From positions 186,001 through 250,000 of the forward strand of contig NZ_QGGX01000006.1 of the NCBI RefSeq assembly GCF_003148805.1: DNA of 64,000 nt, written 5' to 3'. The notes beneath the pieces were generated by a model, which made no database searches, was not told the DNA's origin, and saw only the letters and a list, made by a program, of their open reading frames with translations. The stretch comes from Aminobacter sp. AP02. Lineage in GTDB: Bacteria > Pseudomonadota > Alphaproteobacteria > Rhizobiales > Rhizobiaceae. The stretch's first letter is position 1, and each line of letters opens with the position of its first letter. Both the position numbers and the translations under genes were made by a program. Below are positions 8,364 to 17,077 of this stretch, piece after piece.

Positions 8364-9584
8364 ATGAGCCCATATCTGCGCCTAATACTTGTGTTCATCT
8401 TCATGGCCATGCTGGTCGCACAGGCGCTTACCCGCTTTCTCGACGGCTTGCCGGGCGGCGCAACTTCCAACGGCGTCCAGGGCATCAACGCCTTCCTCGA
8501 CTTCGCGCTTGTGTCGCGGATCGGCGTGGTTCCCTCCGCCGCCGTGCTCGCCCTGCTGACCGTCGTATTCACGGTCCTCGCCTATCGCAGGCAACCTAGC
8601 GTCCAGCAACTGACTGCACGTCCTGTCGTCAGGCAACGCAACACCGAGGCGGCTGCGCCGGCCGCCGCGCAAGGCCCCCCTCCGGAACGCATCGCCAAGG
8701 CGGTGGGAAGGACTGCCCTCAAAGTTCCGGACAGGCCGCTGACCGACGCCGACCGCCAGTTCCTGCTCAGGCTCCGTCAGGACTTGTCCGCCCAACTCGT
8801 GCATGAACAGAAGCTCATGGATGCAAAGGGCACCGAGCCTCTTGTCGTACGGTTGGTGCCGCAGGTCCCGCTGCGCGACGTCGGGCGTCCCAGAAGCTGG
8901 CTCGGCGGCGCACCGGCGATGGCCGAGCATATCCCCTGGCCCCGGATCGATGGCCGCAACGCCAATTTCCTCGGCCAGATTTGTTGCGCCGACCTGCCTG
9001 GCAATCTCTGGGACGGTCTCGGTCCGCGCGACGGCTGGCTGGCCTTCTTCATCCACCCGACCGGCTACGCGGTACGCGTGCTGCACCTCGACGAGATGGG
9101 ACCATGGCGGCAGGGATCCGCAGACCTCAGCATAGAAGACTGGTCCACCAATCTGCCCTATGGGAAGTCGCGGCTGAAACAGATCGACGCCTGGCCCCGC
9201 TGGCCTGTCGACCTGATGCCACTTCGGCCGGGCGACTCCGACCCCAAGCAGGAAGGACACAGCGAGGCCAGCCACGATATCTACAAACAGGGTTTCGACG
9301 TGGCGTCCCCGGAGCACCGCCCGTTCGATCGCGCCACCACCCACGAAATGCTCGAGATCGCGCAGGCGCGCCTCGTCGAACACCTGGCCGAGGACTTGAT
9401 CACGCCGCTCCGGCAGCAACTCGAACAGGTATCGAAAAGCCTCCTCATAGCGGAAGCCGCACTGGAACAGCCTGGCTATCTCGCCGAACTGCGCGAACGT
9501 GCCACCACCTTGGCGGCGCTCATCGAAGCAAGGACGAAGGGGCGGCCCATGCTCGAAGCGCCCTTGCACGGGTGCGCATGGTAG
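8364..9584 (+). CDS. DUF1963 (YwqG-like) protein, N-terminal part of a frameshifted or split gene
   Basis: 406 residues. The N-terminus has one or two membrane segments (LRLILVFIFMAMLVAQAL and VVPSAAVLALLTVVFTVLAY). The soluble part carries the first half of DUF1963: SWLGGAPAMAEHIPWP and ANFLGQICCADLP, then GWLAFFIHP. The frame stops at TAG 9582-9584 just before the second half of the domain, which continues in another frame. The last residues are probably out of frame. DUF1963 proteins have no established function. See the next entry for the missing half. Confidence 0.7.
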   Translation: MSPYLRLILVFIFMAMLVAQALTRFLDGLPGGATSNGVQGINAFLDFALVSRIGVVPSAAVLALLTVVFTVLAYRRQPSVQQLTARPVVRQRNTEAAAPAAAQGPPPERIAKAVGRTALKVPDRPLTDADRQFLLRLRQDLSAQLVHEQKLMDAKGTEPLVVRLVPQVPLRDVGRPRSWLGGAPAMAEHIPWPRIDGRNANFLGQICCADLPGNLWDGLGPRDGWLAFFIHPTGYAVRVLHLDEMGPWRQGSADLSIEDWSTNLPYGKSRLKQIDAWPRWPVDLMPLRPGDSDPKQEGHSEASHDIYKQGFDVASPEHRPFDRATTHEMLEIAQARLVEHLAEDLITPLRQQLEQVSKSLLIAEAALEQPGYLAELRERATTLAALIEARTKGRPMLEAPLHGCAW

Positions 9585-10054
9585 CCGAGCAGGTCAGGGC
9601 AACATCGGACCAGCAGCTTTCGCAAGACGAGATTGCCGCGATCACGGCCGAACTGGCAAAATACGAGATCATCTATCCGCGCACCCAGCAGGCGCCGCTC
9701 ACCACCCACAATGGCGAAGGGTGCCTGTGGACCTGGGACTTCGAATGCCTGCGTCTCGACCGGGCCCGGCACGCCTACTCGAAATCGCCTGACGCCCTGC
9801 CGCCGGCGATGCGCAGCTATTTCGAGGCCATCTGGAAGGATCAGGCCGCGCATGAAATGGCGGGCATGGGCCACATTCCGTTCAGCTTTGTCCACCAATT
9901 CGACATGGACAAGGACGTTACCCTGCTTGAACTGCCCACCAGCAACCTGATGGGCTGGATGTTCGGTGACGTCGACAACCTGGTTGTGACAATCAGGAAA
10001 GAAGACCTCGCCGCCGGCAGGTTCGACGCTGTCAGGGTCCAGGTTTCGAACTAG
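9578..10054 (+). CDS. DUF1963 C-terminal part, displaced by a frameshift
   Basis: 158 residues from ATG 9578, in a different frame from the preceding gene and overlapping it by seven bases. It carries the closing half of DUF1963: GHIPFSFVHQFDMDKDVTLL, LMGWMFGDVDNLVVTIRKED and the terminal RFDAVRVQV. One added base in the C run at 9560-9563 would fuse both parts into one protein of about 560 residues (joint EAPLARVRM). The options are a sequencing error, a real inactivating mutation, or a genuine two-gene split with coupled translation. No convincing ribosome binding site precedes 9578, which favours a broken single gene. Confidence 0.65.
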   Translation: MVAEQVRATSDQQLSQDEIAAITAELAKYEIIYPRTQQAPLTTHNGEGCLWTWDFECLRLDRARHAYSKSPDALPPAMRSYFEAIWKDQAAHEMAGMGHIPFSFVHQFDMDKDVTLLELPTSNLMGWMFGDVDNLVVTIRKEDLAAGRFDAVRVQVSN

Positions 10055-10171
10055 CTGGGCGCTTTCAAGGCATCTTGCGCATCAAGCATCGTGCCGTCGC
10101 ACTTGACCCTACGCTCAGTGTGAACAATCTAGGCATTATCGTATCCAGCTTTTGAACGAGACCCAGGCACC

Positions 10172-11080
10172 ATGGACACACTGACCCGCATGCGCGCATT
10201 CATCGACGTGGTCGAGGCCGAGGGTTTTTCGGCCGCCGCGCGCAAGATCGGCCGCTCCAAGGCGCTGCTGTCCAAGTATGTGCGCGAGCTGGAGGACGAA
10301 CTCGGCGCGCTGCTGCTCAATCGCACCACGCGCCAGTTCTCGCTGACTGAAGCTGGCCACACCTACTATCGCCGCGCTTCGGAAATCATCCGCGAGGTCG
10401 ACAGCCTGGCCGACGCCGTACGCGAATCTTCCGGCGACGTACGCGGCCGCGTCAAGCTTTCGGCACCGCGGACTTTCGCCGACGCACCGATCGGCCAGTC
10501 GTTGATCGATTTCGCCAAGGAGCACCCCGACATCGTGCTGGAAATCCATCTCGATGATCGTTTCGTCGATCTCGTCGAAGAGGGTTTCGACCTTGCCATC
10601 CGCATTTCACGGCTTGAGAACTCATCCTTGATCGCACGCCGGCTGGCCCCGTTCGGCGTCAGGGTCTGCGGCTCGCCGGAGTTGATCGAAAAGCACGGCG
10701 TACCGAAGCGCCCGGCTGATCTCAGTGGACTGCCCTGCATCATCGACACGAACGGCCGCTACCTCTCCAATTGGCCATTCGCCGCCGACACCGGCGAGGC
10801 GATGACGGTCTCGGTTTCGGGGCCGATGGAGGTCAACAGTCCGATGGCGGCGCGTGCTGCGGCAGTCGCGGGGCTCGGCTTCGCTATGTTGCCGGACTTC
10901 ATCGCCGCTCCCGACATCGAGGCCGGCCGGCTGGTGCCTGTGCTCGACGATCGACTGCCCAGCGGCGCCGGCATTTTTGCAGTCTACCCGCATCGCCGCT
11001 ATCTGCCGGCGAAGATCCGCGTTTTCGTCGACTTCCTGGTGCAATGGTTCAAGGCGAACCCTTGCGACCATTCGGCATAA
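10172..11080 (+). CDS. LysR family transcriptional regulator
   Basis: 302 residues, the usual LysR length. The N-terminal winged helix-turn-helix is clear (MRAFIDVVEAEGFSAAARKI, then SKALLSKYVRELEDELGALL, NRTTRQFSLTEAGHTYY). The effector domain follows (GRVKLSAPRTFADAPIG to the C-terminal VFVDFLVQWF). The subfamily with MDTLTRMRAFIDVVEAEGF is a large group of regulators of unknown effector, often autoregulated and controlling a divergent or following gene. The next gene (DUF1007) starts 76 bases downstream on the same strand, but a regulatory link is speculative. Confidence 0.93.
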   Translation: MDTLTRMRAFIDVVEAEGFSAAARKIGRSKALLSKYVRELEDELGALLLNRTTRQFSLTEAGHTYYRRASEIIREVDSLADAVRESSGDVRGRVKLSAPRTFADAPIGQSLIDFAKEHPDIVLEIHLDDRFVDLVEEGFDLAIRISRLENSSLIARRLAPFGVRVCGSPELIEKHGVPKRPADLSGLPCIIDTNGRYLSNWPFAADTGEAMTVSVSGPMEVNSPMAARAAAVAGLGFAMLPDFIAAPDIEAGRLVPVLDDRLPSGAGIFAVYPHRRYLPAKIRVFVDFLVQWFKANPCDHSA

Positions 11081-11156
11081 TCGGCGGCACGCGTCCCACT
11101 TTTGCCCGGTTTCTGATAACTGTCGGCATCACCCAAAGCGCGGGACCGCCAGTACC

Positions 11157-11822
11157 ATGATTCTGAAATCGTCAAAGACCATGTTGGCGACAGCCGCAGC
11201 GGTTTTGCTGGCCATGACCGTGCCGGCAAGCGTTCATCCGCACGTGTTTGCCGAGGCCCGGCTCGACGTCGTGCTCAATCTCGACAGCACCGTGAAGTCG
11301 CTGCGCCATCTCTGGCGTTTCGACGACCTGTTTTCCAGCACCGTGCTGATGGAGTTCGACAAGAATTCCGACCTCAAGCTCGACGATTCCGAACTGGCGG
11401 AGGTATCCAAGACGGTGTTCGAGTCGATCGGCGAATACAATTACTTCCAGGTCGTGACCGTCGACGGCAAGGATGTGGCGATGAAGCCGCCGTCCAACCT
11501 GATCGCCAATTTCGAGGATCAGCAGCTCATCATCCTGTTTGAGACCGAGCCGAAAGAGCCGCTGAAGCTCGCTGGCAAGATCGACTTCGGCGTCTATGAT
11601 CCGACCTTCTACACCGCGATCGATTTCACCGAAGACTCCAACCTCTCAGTCGCCAACCTGCCCTCGATCTGCAGCCGCTCCGTGATCCGCCCCGATCCGG
11701 ATGAAGCGATTGCGCAGAACCAATCGAAACTGACCGAGGCGTTCTTCAACGATCCATCGGGCACCGACATGAGCAAGATATTTGCCACGCGCCTGGAATT
11801 GAACTGCCAAGCCAAGGGGTGA
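11157..11822 (+). CDS. DUF1007 periplasmic protein, partner of the NicO transporter
   Basis: 221 residues with an N-terminal signal peptide (cleavage about residue 25). The mature protein begins SVHPHVFAEARLDVVLN, the conserved DUF1007 start with two histidines that could bind metal. Later conserved blocks include LRHLWRFDDLFSSTVLMEFD and LPSICSRSVIRPDPDEA. DUF1007 genes commonly sit directly before NicO-type Ni/Co transporters, as here (four-base gap), which suggests a periplasmic metal-binding subunit or chaperone. The ATG at 11157 immediately precedes the signal peptide. The role is inferred from conserved pairing, not shown. Confidence 0.85.
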   Translation: MILKSSKTMLATAAAVLLAMTVPASVHPHVFAEARLDVVLNLDSTVKSLRHLWRFDDLFSSTVLMEFDKNSDLKLDDSELAEVSKTVFESIGEYNYFQVVTVDGKDVAMKPPSNLIANFEDQQLIILFETEPKEPLKLAGKIDFGVYDPTFYTAIDFTEDSNLSVANLPSICSRSVIRPDPDEAIAQNQSKLTEAFFNDPSGTDMSKIFATRLELNCQAKG

Positions 11823-11826
11823 TGCA

Positions 11827-12936
11827 GTGAAGAAGATGACGATCCGCCTGGTCTTCGGACTTTTGGCGCTCAGCTACGTGCTCAGCCATTTTGCCCTTCA
11901 GGCGCATGCGCAGAGCTCCCTGGGGATCGGCACCAACGAGGCGATCGTGCCTTCGACCGGCCTGTTTTCCGGGCTGCTCAACTGGATCAACGTCCACCAG
12001 CAGCAATTCTACCGCTCGCTGACAGGTTCGCTGAAGGCGATGCGCGACGGCCAGAGCGGGGGCATTTGGCTGCTGGTCGGCCTGTCGTTCGCTTACGGCG
12101 TCTTCCATGCGGCAGGTCCCGGCCACGGCAAAGCCGTGATTTCGTCCTACATGCTCGCCAACGAAGTGGCGCTGCGCCGCGGCGTCATGCTGTCCTTCGT
12201 GTCGGCATTCCTGCAGGGCGCCACCGCCATCGTCTTGATGTCGCTGGTGTTCCTCGTCTTGCGCGGCACCTCGGTGTCGATGACCAACGCGACCTGGTTC
12301 CTGGAGACCGTCAGCTACGCGCTGATCGCCGCATTCGGAGCGTGGCTGTTGTGGAGGAAGCTCAAACCGATGGCATTCGGCCTTGCGGGCGCTGCTCCGG
12401 TGCACAGCCTGTCAGCCGCCCATGCGCATGGTCATGGCCATGACCATGCCAATTGCGGCCACGATCATTCACACGACCATTACCATGGCCACGCCCACCA
12501 CCATGATCATGGCCACGCGCATCACCATCACGATCATGTTCATCACACCGCTGGCGACGTCTGCTCGACCTGCGGCCATTCGCATGCGCCTGACCCCAAG
12601 CTGCTTGAAGGCAAGCATTTCGACTGGCGAACGGCCTGGTCGGCCGTCGCAGCTGTCGGCATCCGCCCCTGTTCCGGCGCGCTGATCGTGCTCAGCTTCG
12701 CCTTCCTCAACGGGCTGTGGGCTGGCGGCATCCTGTCGGTCTTCGCTATGGCTCTGGGAACGGCGATCACTGTCTCGACGCTGGCGGTGCTGGCCGTGAC
12801 GGCGAAGAACTGGGCTGTGGCCATCGCCGGCGACGGCCGCGCCGGAAACCGCGTCCACAATGTCATCGAGATCGGCGGCGCAGCACTCGTCATGCTGCTC
12901 GGCCTGGCGTTGCTGGCGGCAAGCCTGAGCGCCTAG
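11827..12936 (+). CDS. NicO/RcnA-type nickel-cobalt transporter with a His-rich loop
   Basis: 369 residues, polytopic inner-membrane protein. The NicO signature is GVFHAAGPGHGKAVISSYML near residue 100, and IRPCSGALIVLSFAFLNGLW lies after the loop. Residues about 199-242 are almost pure His/Asp/Gly (HGHGHDHANCGHDHSHDHYH), followed by CSTCGHSH, a further possible metal site. Such loops bind Ni, Co or Zn and are found in efflux members such as RcnA. Import cannot be excluded. The start is taken at GTG 11827; the preceding gene ends at 11822, so the two are surely cotranscribed. Confidence 0.9.
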   Translation: MKKMTIRLVFGLLALSYVLSHFALQAHAQSSLGIGTNEAIVPSTGLFSGLLNWINVHQQQFYRSLTGSLKAMRDGQSGGIWLLVGLSFAYGVFHAAGPGHGKAVISSYMLANEVALRRGVMLSFVSAFLQGATAIVLMSLVFLVLRGTSVSMTNATWFLETVSYALIAAFGAWLLWRKLKPMAFGLAGAAPVHSLSAAHAHGHGHDHANCGHDHSHDHYHGHAHHHDHGHAHHHHDHVHHTAGDVCSTCGHSHAPDPKLLEGKHFDWRTAWSAVAAVGIRPCSGALIVLSFAFLNGLWAGGILSVFAMALGTAITVSTLAVLAVTAKNWAVAIAGDGRAGNRVHNVIEIGGAALVMLLGLALLAASLSA

Positions 12937-12965
12937 GGCGCTCGCTGTCACCCAAACATGACTTG

Positions 12966-13007
12966 CGCAAAAGAAATCCGCCCTGGAGCTGCGGCTGCCA
13001 GGGCGGA
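12966..13007 (-). terminator. Terminator of the small basic secreted protein gene
   Basis: TCCGCCCTGG (12977-12986) pairs with CCAGGGCGGA (12998-13007). On the minus strand the stem is followed by a T-rich tract, so it ends transcription of the gene at 13042-13263. It may also act weakly for the NicO gene from the other side. Confidence 0.7.
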
Positions 13008-13041
13008 ATTCGTCGAACCACGTCCTGCGTGGCTTCGGATG

Positions 13042-13263
13042 TTACATGGCAGTGGTGGACTTCTTCGGAGCCGCAGTCTTCTTGTGTTTCTTGGGGGTGG
13101 TCTTGTGGGTGGTCTTCTGGACCGGCTTCTTCACTGCCGGCGCTGTGGTGCTCGTCGCGGCTGCACTGGCCGCGTTGGCGGAACTGGCGGTCAGGACGGG
13201 AGCCGAGAAGGCCACAGCGACGGCCAGGCCAAGAGCGGTCAGGAGGGTCTTGTTGACGTTCAT
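13042..13263 (-). CDS. Small secreted lysine/threonine-rich protein
   Basis: 73 residues from the ATG at 13263, with AAGGAAA in front. The signal peptide MNVNKTLLTALGLAVAVAFS is followed by an Ala/Ser/Thr linker and a C-terminal tail of repeated basic units (KKPVQKTTHKTTPKKHKKTA). The mature part is a low-complexity, strongly cationic peptide of about 40 residues. No family is recognised. It could bind the envelope, DNA or other polyanions; that is only a guess from charge. Confidence 0.6.
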   Translation of the reverse strand: MNVNKTLLTALGLAVAVAFSAPVLTASSANAASAAATSTTAPAVKKPVQKTTHKTTPKKHKKTAAPKKSTTAM

Positions 13264-13305
13264 GATAGGTTTCCTTTGCACAAGGGCCTGGTTTGAGTTT
13301 GCCGA

Positions 13306-13599
13306 TCAGGGTTCGATCGGTTGCACTCCAAGCATCTTCAGTGCTGTCGCATAGGCGCGGATGCCCTGGGCCTGCTGTTTGCCGGCACAGAATTTCATCG
13401 CCTTTTTCTGGAGAGCTTGCGCTTCGGCGGCCCGTTTTGCCTCGGCGTGTTCGGTGATCTCGTGGGTGAACTGCTGTTGCAGCTTGTCGCAACGTTCGGT
13501 TCTGCTGATGGTCCCCTTCGATTGCGCCTGGGTACCGGTCGCGCCTAGCGAAAGAGCTGAAAGCAGAACGATCGTCGAACTGATCACAAGCTTTCGCAT
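13306..13599 (-). CDS. Small secreted protein, hypothetical
   Basis: 97 residues with a clear signal peptide (MRKLVISSTIVLLSALSLG, cleavage near TQAQ). The mature part of about 70 residues is helical with two Cys (ERCDKLQQQF and MKFCAGKQQAQG) that could form a disulphide, and the pattern EAKRAAEAQALQKKAMKFC. Similar short proteins are common unannotated periplasmic proteins in Rhizobiales. It lies 42 bases upstream of the basic peptide gene on the same strand and may be cotranscribed with it. Function unknown. Confidence 0.65.
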   Translation of the reverse strand: MRKLVISSTIVLLSALSLGATGTQAQSKGTISRTERCDKLQQQFTHEITEHAEAKRAAEAQALQKKAMKFCAGKQQAQGIRAYATALKMLGVQPIEP

Positions 13600-13744
13600 G
13601 TCGTTTCAGGCACCCGTGGCTAAGCAACACGGTTGTTATCGCGGATCGACTTGTCGGGTATTTTTCCGGTTTGCAGAGTTTTGTTTCTGGATTGTAACTG
13701 GCGAATTCAGTGCAGCAGGTGACCAGCATCCGCTGGCCAAATCG

Positions 13745-14530
13745 ATGCGCGGACCTTATTTTGCCAAGGTCCTGGCCGATCCCCATCCAGCGCGACAGCG
13801 GAAGCAAATTGAATTGAAAGCCGACGTCCACATTCTGATCGTCGACGACGACAGGGAAATCCGCGACCTGCTCCAGGAGTTCTTCCAGAAGCATGGCATG
13901 CGTGTTTCGACAGCCCGCGACGACGACGAGATGCAGGCAGCGCTTCGCCGCGCGCCTGTCGACCTCATCATCCTCGACGTCATGCTGCCGGGCAAAAGCG
14001 GTCTCGATATTTGCCGCGACCTGCGCATCCATTCCAAGATACCGATCATCATGCTGACGGCGGTCACAGAGACGATCGACCGCGTCGTGGGGCTTGAGAT
14101 GGGCGCCGACGACTATGTACCGAAACCCTTCGACCCCCGCGAATTGCTGGCTCGCACCCGCGCCGTATTGCGCCGGCCGAGCACCGCAGGTGCGGCTCAT
14201 CGCCCGGTGCCGCAAGTATACAAGTTCGCCGGCTGGACGCTTGATGCCTCTCGGCGCAGGCTGCTAAGGCCCGACGAGGTACGGGTCGAACTGACCACCG
14301 CCGAATTCAACCTGCTCCACACATTGGTGAGAAGCGCGCAGCGCGTCTTGAGCCGCGAGCAGTTGGTGGAATTGTCCAACCAAAGTGGCGACTACAGCTA
14401 CGACCGTAGCGTCGACATTCTGGTCAGTCGCCTGAGGCGCAAGATGGAAGACGATCCGCGTTCTCCCAAGCTGGTACTGACGGTACGCGGCGGCGGCTAT
14501 CAATTCGTCCCGGAGGTGTCAGCCGAATGA
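13745..14530 (+). CDS. OmpR family response regulator
   Basis: 261 residues. Receiver domain: DDD near the start (VHILIVDDDREIRDLL), phospho-acceptor Asp in LIILDVMLPGKSG, Lys in DDYVPKPFDP. Winged-helix OmpR domain: ELTTAEFNLLHTLVRS, YDRSVDILVSRLRRKMEDDP, VLTVRGGGYQFVP. The start is uncertain; ATG 13745 adds about 25 residues before the receiver, and TTG codons nearer the domain are possible. The stop overlaps the kinase start (ATGA at 14527-14530), so the pair is coupled. The target genes are unknown. Confidence 0.9.
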   Translation: MRGPYFAKVLADPHPARQRKQIELKADVHILIVDDDREIRDLLQEFFQKHGMRVSTARDDDEMQAALRRAPVDLIILDVMLPGKSGLDICRDLRIHSKIPIIMLTAVTETIDRVVGLEMGADDYVPKPFDPRELLARTRAVLRRPSTAGAAHRPVPQVYKFAGWTLDASRRRLLRPDEVRVELTTAEFNLLHTLVRSAQRVLSREQLVELSNQSGDYSYDRSVDILVSRLRRKMEDDPRSPKLVLTVRGGGYQFVPEVSAE

Positions 14531-15960
14531 ATTGGCTCCTGCCACGGTCGCTGCCCGCCTGGGTTCTGCTGATCGTCATCGCAGGACTTCTGGCCATCCA
14601 GGTTTCTACGCTTTCCATTGTCTCGCGCGAGCGCGTCGCCTCAAACAACGTCCTTGATCTGCTGCGGCTCAACGACCGGGCCCTGTCGCTGACCAAGCTG
14701 ATGTACGCCGAAGAACCAGCGGACCGCACCCGCATAGCCGCCGGTCTGTCGGTGCCGCCACACGTGCTCAGCACGTCGGATACCTCGGCAATCACCTCGT
14801 CTATCCCCGCTGACGACGACATGGCTGAGCTCGAGGACATCATCGTTGGGCGGCTGTCGAAATACGGCGTCGAGGAAGCGCGAGTGCGGCGCGAGACGGC
14901 AGAAACACGACCCAGCCAAAGCGCGACCCAATCGGATGAAAGCATGGGCAGTGTCGAGCGTGAACTGGTGGACTTGTCATCCGATTTCACAAACTCCGAT
15001 ACGCTGGTCGCATCGATCGAGTTCAAGGACGGCCAGTGGCTCAATTTCACCATGCAGGCCACGCCGCCCAGTCCCATTCTCAACACCGACAGCCTGCCGC
15101 TCTACGGATCGGTCGCAGCCCTTGTGGTTTTGCTGTCGATCTGGTCGCTTCGCCGGCTGACCGCACCGTATCGCGCGCTCGAAAGCGCAGTCCGGCGCAT
15201 CGGCGAAGATCTGAAAAGCCCACCGCTGCCGGAGTGGGGCAGCAGTGAATACAGATCGGCGGCCCGCGCGGTAAATACCATGCAGGCGCGATTGCGCGAA
15301 TATGTCGAGGATCGTGAACTTCTCGCCGCAGCACTCGCCCATGATCTCAGAACGCCGTTGACGCGCATTCGCCTGCGTCTTGAATTGTTGCGCAACTCGC
15401 CCCTGCGCACGGCGCTGATGCACAATCTTGCCGACATCGAGGCGATCTCGGCCTCGGTCCTCGACTTCGCAAACTTCGAAGCCAAGGGCGAGGCCTCCGA
15501 GCGGATCGACTTCTGGTCGTTGGTGGACTCTATCGCCGACGGCAATCCGCATGTCGTCTTCGACGGCGCACGCGCCCATGCGCGCGGACTGATCTGCTAC
15601 GGCCAGGCTATCGCGCTGCGCAGGTGCGTTGTGAACCTCGTCGACAATGCGGTGAAATATGGCGGCAAGGCGCGCCTTGCCTTGTCGCGCGACAAAGTTC
15701 GTATCCTGCTGACCATCGACGATTCCGGACCAGGCATCCCCGAAGCCCAGATGGAGACGATCTTCCGTCCGTTTATCCGGCTCGAAGGTTCGCGTAACCG
15801 CCAGACCGGCGGTTTTGGTCTAGGCCTGACGATCGCCCGCAACATCGCCCGCCGATTTGGTGGCGACGTCACGCTCCAAAACAGGGCCGACGGTGGTGGC
15901 TTGCGGGCCGAGCTGACGATTCCGCTGGCCGAAGCGGTACAACCGCTTGCGGCAAAATAG
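14527..15960 (+). CDS. Sensor histidine kinase, EnvZ-like
   Basis: 477 residues. A first membrane span (about 10-30), a periplasmic sensor region of about 160 residues, and a second span (about 190-210, LYGSVAALVVLLSIWSL) precede a HAMP linker. H272 in LAAALAHDLRTPLTRIRLRL is the phosphorylated His; the N box is VVNLVDNAVKYGG; the G boxes are IDDSGPGIPE and GGFGLGLTIARNIARRFGG. All catalytic motifs are intact. The architecture matches EnvZ-type kinases paired with OmpR regulators, and the partner lies immediately upstream. The signal is unknown. Confidence 0.9.
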   Translation: MNWLLPRSLPAWVLLIVIAGLLAIQVSTLSIVSRERVASNNVLDLLRLNDRALSLTKLMYAEEPADRTRIAAGLSVPPHVLSTSDTSAITSSIPADDDMAELEDIIVGRLSKYGVEEARVRRETAETRPSQSATQSDESMGSVERELVDLSSDFTNSDTLVASIEFKDGQWLNFTMQATPPSPILNTDSLPLYGSVAALVVLLSIWSLRRLTAPYRALESAVRRIGEDLKSPPLPEWGSSEYRSAARAVNTMQARLREYVEDRELLAAALAHDLRTPLTRIRLRLELLRNSPLRTALMHNLADIEAISASVLDFANFEAKGEASERIDFWSLVDSIADGNPHVVFDGARAHARGLICYGQAIALRRCVVNLVDNAVKYGGKARLALSRDKVRILLTIDDSGPGIPEAQMETIFRPFIRLEGSRNRQTGGFGLGLTIARNIARRFGGDVTLQNRADGGGLRAELTIPLAEAVQPLAAK

Positions 15961-15962
15961 GC

Positions 15963-16169
15963 TCAGTTGCCGTTCCTGCGCTGGCTGCGGCCGCGCAGCC
16001 AGAACACGCCGAAGAAGCCTAGCACGAACAGCACCGCGACTACCCCGGCAGCCACAGTCGAGTAGCTGCCGACCGCCAGCATGATTTTCGGCAGGAAGAA
16101 TGCCGCGACGCCGAAGATGATCATGATCCAGGCGGCGGCGACGGCGGCGTGGCGGGTTTTGGTGTCCAT
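15963..16169 (-). CDS. Small two-span membrane protein
   Basis: 68 residues from ATG 16169. Two hydrophobic helices (AAWIMIIFGVAAFFLPKIML and AAGVVAVLFVLGFFGVFWL) are joined by a short loop and followed by a basic C-terminus RGRSQRRNGN. No family is recognised; tiny two-span proteins of this kind are common and uncharacterised. GAGG is the only weak ribosome-binding match before 16169; the frame is open to 16205. It converges tail-to-tail with the sensor kinase gene (two-base gap). Confidence 0.55.
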   Translation of the reverse strand: MDTKTRHAAVAAAWIMIIFGVAAFFLPKIMLAVGSYSTVAAGVVAVLFVLGFFGVFWLRGRSQRRNGN

Positions 16170-16310
16170 CGGCGAGGCCTCAGATCCAGATGTTGCCGGG
16201 TTCAAGGCCCGTGACGCAGAGCTTCATAGCGCTCGTCGGCGCATCAGCCAACGCGCCAATGCCGGTTCCTTTGTCGCATGCGTAAGTCGGCCAGCCAAAA
16301 CTGGCACGTT

Positions 16311-17018
16311 TCATGTTCCAACTTCTGCGCGAAAGTCCTCGAGCTTGCGCTTCTGCTGACCTGCGGCATCAAAATTTGCCGGATCGAGCCAGGCTTCATA
16401 GGCCTGCCTTAGTGCAGGCCATTCCTTGTCGATGATCGAGTACCAGGCCGTGTCGCGGTTTTCACCCTTGGCAACCATGTGCTGGCGAAAGATGCCCTCG
16501 AACTTGAAGCCAAAACGTTCGGCGGCACGCTTGGACGGCTCGTTGCGGTTGTTGCACTTCCACTCGTAGCGGCGGTAGCCGAGTTCGAAGATGTAGCGTG
16601 CAAACAGGAATTGCGCCTCAGTCGCCGCCGGCCTACGGGAGATGATGTCGCTCCAGTAGATATTGCCGATCTCGATGGCGCCTTGAGCCGGATCGATGCG
16701 CATCAGCGTCTGGCGCCCGGCCATCTTGCCGCTCGCCTTGTCGATGACCACGAAAAAAAGCGGATCCTCGCTTGCCGCCGATTTGTCGAGCCATGGCTGG
16801 AACTCGGCGCGAGTCTGCGGCTTGGTGTCGAACAGCCAGCGGAACCGGCCTTCGGCATCCTGGGCGGTCGCCATCTCGAACAGGCGCTCGCCATGCTTTG
16901 CCGCGTCTAGCGGTTCGAGGCGCACATAGCGTCCATCAAGCACGATGCGCTCAGGGCGCGGACGCGGCTTCCAGTCGTGCAGGTTCTCGGTCAACGATCT
17001 CTCCAATTCGTTTGACAT
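16311..17018 (-). CDS. GNAT family N-acetyltransferase (RimJ/RimL type)
   Basis: 235 residues. The pattern is that of the RimJ/RimL group: RYVRLEPLDAAKHGERLFE at the start, then the beta strands FFVVIDKASGKMAGRQTLMR and AIEIGNIYWSD, a helix with EAQFLFARYIFELGYRRYEW, and CNNRNEPSKRAAERFGFKFE, the usual second acetyl-CoA region. The acceptor (protein N-terminus, small molecule or antibiotic) cannot be told. ATG 17018 is chosen; in-frame sequence continues upstream but is Arg-rich and unlike the family. It is divergent from the aminotransferase at 17078 with only 59 bases between. Confidence 0.87.
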   Translation of the reverse strand: MSNELERSLTENLHDWKPRPRPERIVLDGRYVRLEPLDAAKHGERLFEMATAQDAEGRFRWLFDTKPQTRAEFQPWLDKSAASEDPLFFVVIDKASGKMAGRQTLMRIDPAQGAIEIGNIYWSDIISRRPAATEAQFLFARYIFELGYRRYEWKCNNRNEPSKRAAERFGFKFEGIFRQHMVAKGENRDTAWYSIIDKEWPALRQAYEAWLDPANFDAAGQQKRKLEDFRAEVGT

Positions 17019-17077
17019 GGCCGCCCGGACCCTCGCAAAAATACGAAGTGACCGAAAGAACCAGACGGATTGCCGGA

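Noticed and set aside
12420-12560. Short CAT/CAC-rich direct repeats as a repeat array or CRISPR
   Set aside because: They are His codons in the metal-binding loop of the NicO transporter; units vary and no spacers exist.
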